64,000 bases of DNA from Pogona vitticeps (Eukaryota; Chordata; Lepidosauria; Squamata; Agamidae), in contig NC_135787.1 in assembly GCF_051106095.1 (NCBI RefSeq), positions 177,317,501 through 177,381,500 of the forward strand. The letters are read 5' to 3'. Shown piece after piece: positions 1 to 10,500 of this stretch. Positions within the stretch are counted from its first letter, which is position 1; each line of letters opens with the position of its first letter. The notes beneath the pieces were generated by a model. It ran no database searches. It was not told where the DNA came from and was given only the letters and a program-made list of their open reading frames with translations. Both the position numbers and the translations under genes were made by a program.

Positions 1-540
1 CCGGAGCACCTGGCTTCCCGGTGGTGCCGGCGCCGGACGTGGTTAAGAGCTGGGAGGCTTAGCATGGCCGGGTGCTATGGATGCTGGCATCTCAGCGGCA
101 TTGGCAGCAAAGGGGATTGCCAAGATCGGGGAGGCTGAGCAAGGTCAGGTGCTCCAAATGCTGGCCTCCCACTGGAGTCGGCGGGTGTAGCCAAGAGCTG
201 GGAAGCTGAACATGACCGGGTGCTCCAGCTGCTGGCCTCCTGGAGGCAGTGACAACAACAGGGTTCCCTGAGAGCCGGGAGGCTGAGCAGTCCAGGTACT
301 CCAGCTGATGGCCTCCCGTTGCTGGCAGCAACAGGGGTGCCCAATAGCCGGGAGGCTGAGCATGACTGTGTGCTCCGGCTGCTGGACTCCTGGCGGCAGT
401 AGCGGGAGTGGCCAAGGGCCGGATGGCTGAACATGGCTGGGTGCTCCGGCTGCTGGGCTCCCGGTGGAAGTGGCAGCAAAAGGAGTTGCTAAGAGCTGGA
501 ATGGTGAGCATGGCCGGGTGCTCCACTACTGGCCTCCTGG
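1..540 (+). repeat. Diverged left portion of GC-rich 77-bp tandem array
   Basis: This stretch is made of roughly 70-80-bp monomers, each recognisable by GCTGAGCATG, then GGGTGCTCC, then GCTGGCCTCC, a GGCAGCAAAG-like segment and CCAAGAGCTGGGAG. Neighbouring monomers differ from one another and from the core array at many positions, and several carry small length changes. The array starts before the window, so its true left end is not visible. High divergence at one edge and homogeneity in the middle is the pattern expected when unequal exchange keeps only the array interior uniform. I do not recognise this repeat as a named satellite. Confidence 0.85.
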
Positions 541-1432
541 CCTTTCATGAGTGTAGCCATAGATCCAGAACCCAAAGAGTTAACTGTAACTGAGGAGAAT
601 GCTGAGCAATTAGAAATACAAACACCTGAATCACCTCCAGATTCTCCTCTCCCAGTAGACAAGCTGAGGGCAAGGCTTCGGGGAAGACTTATGACAAAAA
701 GATCAGAGGGTCGCTTGAAGGCTGCCTGCAGAAACATCCGATCGACTAGCCCTGAGTTCTGACAGGATGAAAAGGCTTCCAGCAGTTCAAGGGACTCTTT
801 TACTATACAGTGAGGTCTCGACTTACGAACGTAATCTGTATTGGAAGGCGGTTCGTAGGTCAAAAAATTCATAGGTCGAATCTGCATTTCCCATAGGAAT
901 GCATTGAAAGCCATTTAATCCGTATCTGCTGTTTTCCGTCCATAGAAACTACAGTGGTATCTCGCTTAACGATCACACCGTTTAACGATGAATCCGCATA
1001 GTGATCTGTTTTTAGTGGGTAAAAAATTGCACTGCGACGATCGGTAAGCGTTGCAATGTTTTTTTAAACAGCTGATCAGCGGTTCCAAAATGGCCGCCAT
1101 GCGCCCAAAATACCCGCCACAACCATTTTCACTTACCGAGGGCGCAAAAATGGCGGCGCTATAGAGGAACGTTGCTGAACAGTGAGTTTATCCTCCATAG
1201 GGCTTTTCCGTTCCGTTTAGCGATGTTTCCACAAAGTTTGTATGTAGAACCATCCGTAAGTCGAGACCCCACTGTATAAACAGCTCACAGACGTAGGAAA
1301 ATCCGTGGAAGCAACAAGTCAAAACTCTGACTTGCACCCACGCTCCTGACAATCTTGAACCTTGTTCTCTGGACCCTTGGCTTTGGACTACGTTGTGTGT
1401 TTTGGCTTTCGTCTCTGACTCTGAACTATGTC
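541..1432. mobile_element. Insertion island of non-satellite sequence inside a C-type monomer, possible LTR-retroelement fossil
   Basis: The satellite stops after GGCCTCCTGG near 540 and resumes at CGGTGTGGACAAGAACCGG near 1432. These are adjacent parts of a C-type monomer, so the intervening DNA is an insertion. Apart from a DNA transposon (808-1274), the island holds a 71-residue open frame at 547-762 (+). It is acidic at first, then basic (LRARLRGRL motif), and ends in a stop. A stretch rich in TTGGAC/TTTGGC-like motifs lies at 1330-1430. From memory this resembles the tail and terminal region of squamate Gypsy-like LTR elements, now an incomplete fossil. A stray host exon is the alternative. 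Family assignment is uncertain. Confidence 0.4.
808..1274. mobile_element. Tigger-like (Tc1/mariner, pogo group) MITE, chimeric or nested
   Basis: The ends are inverted: CAGTGAGGTCTCGACTTACG at 808 matches the reverse complement of the right end finishing at 1274. TA dinucleotides flank both sides (806-807, 1275-1276), as expected for Tc1/mariner insertion. A second element of a different subfamily begins at 952 after a TA. Its body (GTTTAACGATGAATCCGCAT, then alternating AAAATGGC segments) matches the element at 26653-27086. That inner element has lost its own right terminus and runs into the outer right end near 1230. No transposase remains. Confidence 0.8.
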
Positions 1433-2760
1433 GGTGTGGACAAGAACCGGGAGGCTGAGCATGACCGGATGCTCCGGATACTAGCATCCCGTCGGCGCTT
1501 GCAGTGGAAGTGGGAAGAGCTGTGAGGCTGAGCATGGCTGGGTGCAGCGGGTGCTGGCCTCCTGGCAGCATCGGGACCAAAGGGGGTTGTCAGGAGCTGT
1601 TATGGTGACCATGGCCGGGTGCTCCAGATGCTGGCTTCCCGACAGCATGGGCAGCAAAGGGGGTTGCCAAGAGTTCTGAGGCTAACCATGACCAGGTGCC
1701 AAGGATGCTAGGCTCCAGGTGGCATCGGAAGCAAAGGGGGTTCCGAAGAGCTGGGAGGCTGATCATGGCATTGCTGGCGTCGGCGTTGGCTATTGGCTGG
1801 GAGGCTGAGCATGGCCGGGTGCTCCGGATGCTGGCCTCCCGGCGGCATCGGCAGCAAAGGGGGTTGTCAAGAGCTCTTATGCTGACCATGGGCGGGTACT
1901 GCAGATGCTGGCTTCCAGGCGGCATAGGCAGCAAAGAAGCTTGCCAAGAGCTGCAAGGCTGACCATAGCCGAGTGATAAGGATGCTGGCCTCCTACTAGA
2001 GGCAGCGGGTGTGGCCAAGAACCAGGAGTCTGAGCATGTCCGGGCGCTCCAGATGCTGGCCTCATGGTGGCATCAGCAGCAAAGGGGGTTGTCAAGAGCT
2101 CTTATGCTGACCATGGCTGGATGCTCCAGATGCTGGCTTCCCGGCGCCATTGACAGCAAAGGGGGTTGTTAAGAGCACTTATGCTGACCATGGCCGGGTG
2201 CTGCAGATGCAGGCTTCCAAGCGGCATGGGCATCAAAGGGGGTTGCCAAGAGCAGCTAGGCTGACCATGGCCGGGTGCTAAGTATGCTGGCCTCCCAGTA
2301 GTGGCAGCGGGTGTGGCCCAGAACCAGGAGGCTGAGCTGGATGCTCCAGATGCTGGCCTCCCGGTCGAATCGGCACCAAAGGGGATTGTCAAGAGCTCTT
2401 ATGCTGACCATGGCCTGGTGCTCCAGATGCTGGCTTCCCGGCGGCATGGACAGCAAAGGGGGTTCTGAAGAGCTTGGAGGCTGAACAGGGCCGGGTGCTC
2501 CTATTGCTATCTTCCCGGCATCACTGGTGGTGGCGTTGGCTAACGGATGGGAGGCTGAACATGGCCGGGTGCTCCGGATCCTGGCCTCCTGGCGGCGGAG
2601 ATGGCTAAGGGCTGGGAGGCTGAGCATGGCCGCGTGCTCCGGGTGCACGTCTCCTCAAGGCGCTGGCGGCGGAAGTGGTTAAGATATGTCAGGCTGAGCA
2701 TGGTCGAGTGCTCCAGATGCTGGCCTCCCAGTGGTGTTGGCGGCGGAAGTGACTAAGAGC
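1433..2760 (+). repeat. Mixed, moderately diverged 77-bp monomers
   Basis: The tandem array resumes directly after the insertion island. Monomers here are still varied: several GGCGTTGGCTAA-type and GGCGGCATCGGCAGCAAAGG-type units alternate with early versions of the A, B and C monomers that dominate further right. From about 2011 this stretch forms the left part of a 1.86-kb duplicated segment. Orientation matches the rest of the array. Confidence 0.8.
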
Positions 2761-5733
2761 TGGGAGGCAGAGCATGGTCGGATGCTCCGGATACTGCCCT
2801 CCCGGCGGCATGGGCAGCAAAGGAGGTTCCAAGAGCTGCAAGGCTGACCATAGCCGAGTGCTAAGGATGCTGGCCTCCTAGTAGAGGCAGTGGGTGTGGC
2901 CAAGAACCAGGAGGCTGAGCATGACCGGGGGCTCCAGTTGCTGGCCTCCTGGTGGCATCGGCACCAAAGAGGGTTGTCAGGAGCTCTTATGCTGACCATG
3001 GGCGGGTGCTGCAGATGCTGGCTTCCAGGCGGCATGGGCAGCAAAGAGGGTTGCCAAGAGCTGCAAGGCTGACCAAGACCAGGTGCTAAGGATGCTGGCC
3101 TCCTAGTAGAGGCAGCGGGTGTGGTCAAGAACCTGGAGGCTGGGCATGACCGGGGGCTGCAGATGCTGGCCTCCTGGTGGCATCGACACCAAAGATGGTT
3201 GTCAAGAGCTCTTATGCTGACCATGGGCGGGTGCTGCAGATGCTGGCAACCAGGCGGCATGGGCAGCAAAGAGGGTTGCCAAGAGCTGCAAGGCTGACCA
3301 AGGCCAGGTGCTAAGGATGCTGGCCTCCTAGTAGAGGCAGCGGGTGTGGTCAAGAACCAGGAGGCTGAGCATGACTGGGGGCTCCAGATGCTGGCCTCCT
3401 GGTGGCATACGACACCAAAGATGGTTGTCAAGAGCTCTTATGCTGACCATGGGCGGGTGCTGCAGATGCTGGCTTCCAGGCGGCATGGGCAGCAAAGAGG
3501 GTTGCCAAGAGCTGCAAGGCTGACCAAGGCCAGGTGCTAAGGATGCTGGCCTCCTAGTAGAGGCAGCGGGTGTGGTCAAGAACCAGGAGGCTGAGCATGA
3601 CCGGGGGCTCCAGATGCTGGCCTCCTGGTGGCATCGTCACCAAAGATGGTTGTCAAGAGCTCTTATGCTGACCATGGGCGGGTGCTGCAGATGCTGGCAA
3701 CCAGGTGGCATCGACACGAAGGAGGGTTGTCAAGAGCTCTTATGCTGACCATGGGCGGGTGCTGCAGATGCTGGCTTCCAGGCGGCATGGGCAGCAAAGA
3801 GGGTTGCCAAGAGCTGCAAGGCCTTGGTGAGGCCAGGTGCTAAGGATGCTGGCCTCCTAGTAGAGGCAGCGGGTGTGGTCAAGAACCTGGAGTCTGAGCA
3901 TGTCCGGGCGCTCCAGATGCTGGCCTCATGGTGGCATCAGCAGCAAAGGGGGTTGTCAAGAGCTCTTATGCTGACCATGGCTGGATGCTCCAGATGCTGG
4001 CTTCCCGGCGCCATTGACAGCAAAGGGGGTTGTTAAGAGCACTTATGCTGACCATGGCCGGGTGCTGCAGATGCAGGCTTCCAAGCGGCATGGGCATCAA
4101 AGGGGGTTGCCAAGAGCAGCTAGGCTGACCATGGCCGGGTGCTAAGTATGCTGGCCTCCCAGTAGTGGCAGCGGGTGTGGCCCAGAACCAGGAGGCTGAG
4201 CTGGATGCTCCAGATGCTGGCCTCCCGGTCGAATCGGCACCAAAGGGGATTGTCAAGAGCTCTTATGCTGACCATGGCCTGGTGCTCCAGATGCTGGCTT
4301 CCCGGCGGCATGGGCAGCAAAGGGGGTTCTGAAGAGCTTGGAGGCTGAACACCCGGGTGCTCCTATTGCTATCTTCCCGGCATCACTGGTGGTGGCGTTG
4401 GCTAACGGATGGGAGGCTGAACATGGCCGGGTGCTCCGGATCCTGGCCTCCTGGCGGCGGAGATGGCTAAGGGCTGGGAGGCTGAGCATGGCCGCGTGCT
4501 CCGGGTGCACGTCTCCTCAAGGCGCTGGCGGCGGAAGTGGTTAAGATATGTCAGGCTGAGCATGGTCGAGTGCTCCAGATGCTGGCCTCCCAGTGGTGTT
4601 GGCGGCGGAAGTGACTAAGAGCTGGGAGGCAGAGCATGGTCGGATGCTCCGGATACTGCCCTCCCGGCGGCATGGGCAGCAAAGGAGGTTCCAAGAGCTG
4701 CAAGGCTGACCATAGCCGAGTGCTAAGGATGCTGGCCTCCTAGTAGAGGCAGTGGGTGTGGCCAAGAACCAGGAGGCTGAGCATGACCGGGGGCTCCAGT
4801 TGCTGGCCTCCTGGTGGCATCGGCACCAAAGAGGGTTGTCAGGAGCTCTTATGCTGACCATGGGCGGGTGCTGCAGATGCTGGCTTCCAGGCGGCATGGG
4901 CAGCAAAGAGGGTTGCCAAGAGCTGCAAGGCTGACCAAGACCAGGTGCTAAGGATGCTGGCCTCCTAGTAGAGGCAGCGGGTGTGGTCAAGAACCTGGAG
5001 GCTGAGCATGACCGGGGGCTGCAGATGCTGGCCTCCTGGTGGCATCGACACCAAAGATGGTTGTCAAGAGCTCTTATGCTGACCATGGGCGGGTGCTGCA
5101 GATGCTGGCAACCAGGCGGCATGGGCAGCAAAGAGGGTTGCCAAGAGCTGCAAGGCTGACCAAGGCCAGGTGCTAAGGATGCTGGCCTCCTAGTAGAGGC
5201 AGCGGGTGTGGTCAAGAACCAGGAGGCTGAGCATGACCGGGGGCTCCAGATGCTGGCCTCCTGGTGGCATACGACACCAAAGATGGTTGTCAAGAGCTCT
5301 TATGCTGACCAAGGGCGGGTGCTGCAGATGCTGGCTTCCAGGCGGCATGGGCAGCAAAGAGGGTTGCCAAGAGCTGCAAGGCTGACCAAGGCCAGGTGCT
5401 AAGGATGCTGGCCTCCTAGTAGAGGCAGCGGGTGTGGTCAAGAACCAGGAGGCTGAGCATGACCGGGGGCTCCAGATGCTGGCCTCCTGGTGGCATCGAC
5501 ACCAAAGATGGTTGTCAAGAGCTCTTATGCTGACCATGGGCGGGTGCTGCAGATGCTGGCTTCCAGGTGGCATCGATACGAAGGAGGGTTGTCAAGAGCT
5601 CTTATGCTGACCATGGGCGGGTGCTGCAGATGCTGGCTTCCAGGCGGCATGGGCAGCAAAGAGGGTTGCCAAGAGCTGCAAGGCTGACCAAGGCCAGGTG
5701 CTAAGGATGCTGGCCTCCTAGTAGAGGCAGCGG
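2011..5733 (+). repeat. Direct tandem duplication with 1,862-1,864-bp period
   Basis: Two nearly identical copies lie head to tail, about 2011-3872 and 3875-5733. The unusual phrase TGAGCATGTCCGGGCGC occurs at 2031 and at 3895 (offset 1,864). After a 2-bp length difference near 2490/4350 the offset becomes 1,862 and stays so to the end. Only scattered substitutions separate the copies, so the duplication is recent relative to the monomer divergence inside each copy. Exact edges are blurred because both ends fall in 225-bp repeats. Confidence 0.85.
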
Positions 5734-6417
5734 GTGTGGTCAAGAACCTGGAGGCTGAGCATGACCGGGGGCTGCAGATGCTGGCCTCCTGGTGGCATCG
5801 ACACCAAAGATGGTTGTCAACAGCTCTTATGCTGACCATGGGCGGGTGCTCCAGATGCTGGCCTCCAGGTGGCATCGACACAAAAGAGGGTTGTCAAGAG
5901 CTCTTATGCTGACCATGGGCGGGTGCTGCAGATGCTGGCTTCCAGGCGGCATGGGCAGCAAAGAGGGTTGCCAAGAGCTGCAAGGCTGACCAAGGCCAGG
6001 TGCTAAGGATGCTGGCCTCCTAGTAGAGGCAGCGGGTGTGGTCAAGAACCTGGAGGCTGAGCATGACCGGGGGCTGCAGATGCTGGCCTCCTGGTGGCAT
6101 CGACACCAAAGATGGTTGTCAAGAGCTCTTATGCTGACCATGGGCGGGTGCTGCAGATGCTGGCAACCAGGCGGCATGGGCAGCAAAGAGGGTTGCCAAG
6201 AGCTGCAAGGCTGACCAAGGCCAGGTGCTAAGGATGCTGGCCTCCTAGTAGAGGCAGCGGGTGTGGTCAAGAACCAGGAGGCTGAGCATGACCGGGGGCT
6301 CCAGATGCTGGCCTCCTGGTGGCATCGACACAAAAGAGGGTTGTCAAGAGCTCTTATGCTGACCATGGGCGGGTGCTCCAGATGCTGGCCTCCCGGCGGC
6401 ATGGGCAGCAAAGGGGG

Positions 6418-6720
6418 TTCTGAAGAGCTGGGAGGCTTACCATGGCTGGGTGCTCCTGACGCTAGCTTCCCGGCATCGCTGGCGGCGGCGTTGGCTAATG
6501 GATGGAAGGCTGAACACGATCGGGTGCTCCGGGTGCTCTTCTCCTCGCGGCGCTGGCGGCGGAAGTGCTTACGATATGTTAGGCTGAGCATGGCCGGGTG
6601 CTCCAGATGCTGGCCTCCGGGCGGCACTGCCGGTGGAAGTGACTAAGAGCTGGAAGGCTGAGCATGGCCGGGTGCTCATCTCCCAGCAGCGCTGTCGGTG
6701 GAACTCGTTAAGATATGTCA
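6418..6720 (+). repeat. Marker variant block within the array (one of about eight copies)
   Basis: This 300-bp block differs from the A-B-C units. It runs from GGGTTCTGAAGAGCTGGGAGG through GGCGGCGTTGGCTAATGG, CTCCTCGCGGCGCTGGCGG and TTACGATATGTTAGG to TTAAGATATGTCAGGC. Related copies lie near 2462-2760, 4325-4622, 8580-8883, 13288-13594, 17605-17909, 19961-20265 and, partly, 25563-25770. The copies at 2462 and 4325 form one subtype, the middle ones another. Their spacing records which multi-unit blocks were duplicated together. It is richer in CpG than the A-B-C units. Confidence 0.8.
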
Positions 6721-7325
6721 GGCTGAGCATGGCCGGGTGCTCCAGATGCTGGCCTCCCGGCGGCATCGGCAGCAAAGGGGGTTGTCAAGAGCTCTCATGT
6801 TGACCATGGGCGGGTGCTGCAGATGCTGGCTTCCAGGCGGCATGGTCAGCAAAGGAGGTTGCCAAGAGCTGCAAGTCTGACCATAGCCGAGTGCTAAGGA
6901 TGCTGGCCTCCTAGTAGAGGCAGTGGGTGTGGCCAAGAACCAGGAGGCTGAGCTTCACCGGGGGCTCCAGATGCTGGCCTCCCAGTGGCATCGGCACCAA
7001 AGGAGGTTGTCAAGAGCTCTTATGCTGACCATGGGCGGGTGCTGCAGATGCTGGCTTCCAGGCGGCATGGGCAGCAAAGAGGGTTGCCAAGAGCTGCAAG
7101 GCTGACCAAGGCCAGGTGCTAAGGATGCTGGCCTCCTAGTAGAGGCAGCGGGTGTGGTCAAGAACCAGGAGACTGAGCATGACCGGGGGCTCCAGATGCT
7201 GGCCTCCTGGTGGCATCGACACCAAAGATGGTTGTCAAGAGCTCTTATGCTGACCATGGGCGGGTGCTGCAGATGCTGGCTTCCAGGCGGCATGGGCAGC
7301 AAAGAGGGTTGCCAAGAGCTGCAAG

Positions 7326-7590
7326 GCTGACCATAGCCAAGTGTTAAGGATGCTCGCCTCCTAGTCGAGGCAGCGGGTGTGGCCAGGAACCAGGAGGATG
7401 AACCTGACCGGGCGCTCCAGATGCTGGCCTCCTGGTGGCATCAGCACCAAAGGAGGTTGCCCAGAGCTGCAATGCTAACAATAGCCAAGTGCTAAGGATG
7501 CTGGTTTCCCAGTAGAGGCAGTGGATTTGGTAAAGAACCAGGAGGCTGAGTATGACCGAAGGCGTTGAGATGTTGGCCTCCTGGTGGCAT
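7326..7590 (+). repeat. Second marker variant block (AACAATAGCC type)
   Basis: This variant of the higher-order unit carries GTGTTAAGGATGCTCGCCTC, a GAGGATGAACCTGACCGGGC stretch, CTAACAATAGCCAAGTGC and GACCGAAGGCGTTGAGATG. Copies begin near 9715, 10989, 12262, 15997, 16596, 18729, 21097, 22144 and 23864; a shortened copy begins at 14650. Gaps between copies are unequal (about 2389, 1274, 1273, 3735, 599, 2133, 2368, 1047 and 1720 bp), which argues for repeated duplications of different block sizes and against one regular super-repeat. Confidence 0.8.
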
Positions 7591-10500
7591 CGGCACCAAA
7601 GGAGGTTGTCAAGAGCTCTTATGCTGACCATGGGCGGGTGCTGCAGATGCTGGCTTCCAGGCGGCATGGGCAGCAAAGAGTGTTGCCAAGAGCTGCAAGG
7701 CTGACCAAGGCCAGGTGCTAAGGATGCTGGCCTCCTAGTAGAGGCAGCGGGTGTGGTCAAGAACCAGGAGACTGAGCATGACCGGGGGCTCCAGATGCTG
7801 GCCTCCCAGTGGCATCGGCACCAAAGGAGGTTGTCAAGAGCTCTTATGCTGACCATGGGCGGGTGCTGCAGATGCTGGCTTCCAGGCGGCATGGGCAGCA
7901 AAGGAGGTTGCCAAGAGCTGCAAGTCTGACCATCGCCGAGTGCTAAGGATGCTGGCCTCCTAGTAGAGGCAGTGGGTGTGGCCAAGAACCAGGAGGCTGA
8001 GCTTCACCGGGGGCTCCAGATGCTGGCCTCCCAGTGGCATCGGCACCAAAGGAGGTTGTCAAGAGCTCTTATGCTGACCATGGGCGGGTGCTGCAGATGC
8101 TGGCTTCCAGGCCGCATGGGCAGCAAAGAGGGTTGCCAAGAGCTGCAAGGCTGACCAAGGCCAGGTGCTAAGGATGCTGGCCTCCTAGTAGAGGCAGCGG
8201 GTGTGGTCAAGAACCAGGAGACTGAGCATGACCGGGGGCTCCAGATGCTGGCCTCCTGGTGGCATCGACACCAAAGATGGTTGTCAAGAGCTCTTATGCT
8301 GACCATGGGCGGGTGCTGCAGATGCTGGCTTCCAGGCGGCATGGGCAGCAAAGAGGGTTGCCAAGAGCTGCAAGGCTGACCAAGGCCAGGTGCTAAGGAT
8401 GCTGGCCTCCTAGTAGAAGCAGCGGGTGTGGTCAAGAACCAGGAGGCTGAGCATGACCGGGGGCTCCAGATGCTGGCCTCCCGGCGGCATTGACAGCAAA
8501 GGGGGTTGTCAAGAGCTCTTATGTTGACCATGGACGTGTGCTGCAGATGCTGGCTTCCCGGCGGCATGGGCAGCAAAGGGGGTTCTGAAGAGCTGGGAGG
8601 CTTTACATGGCTGGGTGCTCCTGACGCTAGCTTCCCGGCATCGCTGGCGGCGGCGTTGGCTAATGGATTAAAGGCTGAACACGATCGGGTGCTCCGGGTG
8701 CTCTTCTCCTCGCGGCGCTGGCGGCGGAAGTGCTTACGATATGTTAGGCTGAGCATGGCCGGGTGCTCCAGATGCTGGCCTCCGGGCGGCACTGCCGGTG
8801 GAAGTGACTAAGAGCTGGAAGGCTGAGCATGGCCGGGTGCTCATCTCCCAGCAGCGCTGTCGGTGGAACTGGTTAAGATATGTCAGGCTGAGCATGGCCG
8901 GGTGCTCCAGATGCTGGCCTCCCGGCGGCAAGGGCAGCAAAGGGGGTTGTCAAGAGCTCTCATGTTGACCATGGGCGGGTGCTGCAGATGCTGGCTTCCA
9001 GGCGGCATGGTCAGCAAAGGAGGTTGCCAAGAGCTGCAAGTCTGACCATAGCCGAGTGCTAAGGATGCTGGCCTCCTAGTAGAGGCAGTGGGTGTGGCCA
9101 AGAACCAGGAGGCTGAGCTTCACCGGGGGCTCCAGATGCTGGCCTCCCGGTGGCATCGGCACCAAAGGAGGTTGTCAAGAGCTCTTATGCTGACCATGGG
9201 CGGGTGCTGCAGATGCTGGCTTCCAGGCGGCATGGGCAGCAAAGAGGGTTGCCAAGAGCTGCAAGGCTGACCAAGGCCAGGTGCTAAGGATGCTGGCCTC
9301 CTAGTAGAGGCAGCGGTGTGGCCAAGAACCAGGAGGCTGAGCTTCACCGGGGGCTCCAGATGCTGGCCTCCCAGTGGCATCGGCACCAAAGGAGGTTGTC
9401 AAGAGCTCTTATGCTGACCATGGGCGGGTGCTGCAGATGCTGGCTTCCAGGCGGCATGGGCAGCAAAGAGGGTTGCCAAGAGCTGCAAGGCTGACCAAGG
9501 CCAGGTGCTAAGGATGCTGGCCTCCTAGTAGAGGCAGCGGGTGTGGTCAAGAACCAGGAGACTGAGCATGACCGGGGGCTCCAGATGCTGGCCTCCTGGT
9601 GGCATCGACACCAAAGATGGTTGTCAAGAGCTCTTATGCTGACCATGGGCGGGTGCTGCAGATGCTGGCTTCCAGGCGGCAAGGGCAGCAAAGAGGGTTG
9701 CCAAGAGCTGCAAGGCTGACCATAGCCAAGTGTTAAGGATGCTCGCCTCCTAGTCGAGGCAGCGGGTGTGGCCAGGAACCAGGAGGATGAACCTGACCGG
9801 GCGCTCCAGATGCTGGCCTCCTGGTGGCATCAGCACCAAAGGAGGTTGCCCAGAGCTGCAATGCTAACAATAGCCAAGTGCTAAGGATGCTGGTTTCCCA
9901 GTAGAGGCAGTGGATGTGGTAAAGAACCAGGAGGCTGAGTATGACCGAAGGCGTTGAGATGTTGGCCTCCTGGTGGCATCGGCACCAAAGGAGGTTGTCA
10001 AGAGCTCTTATGCTGACCATGGGCGGGTGCTGCAGATGCTGGCTTCCAGGCGGCATGGGCAGCAAAGAGGGTTGCCAAGAGCTGCAAGGCTGACCAAGGC
10101 CAGGTGCTAAGGATGCTGGCCTCCTAGTAGAGGCAGCGGGTGTGGTCAAGAACCAGGAGACTGAGCATGACCGGGGGCTCCAGATGCTGGCCTCCCAGTG
10201 GCATCGGCACCAAAGGAGGTTGTCAAGAGCTCTTATGCTGACCATGGGCGGGTGCTGCAGATGCTGGCTTCTAGGCGGCATGGTCAGCAAAGGAGGTTGC
10301 CAAGAGCTGCAAGTCTGACCATAGCCGAGTGCTAAGGATGCTGGCCTCCTAGTAGAGGCAGTGGGTGTGGCCAAGAACCAGGAGGCTGAGCATGACCGGG
10401 GGCTCCAGATGCTGGCCTCCCGGCGACATCGGCAGCAAAGGGGGTTGTCAAGAGCTCTCATGTTGACCCTGGGCGGGTGCTGCAAATGCTGGCTTCCAGG

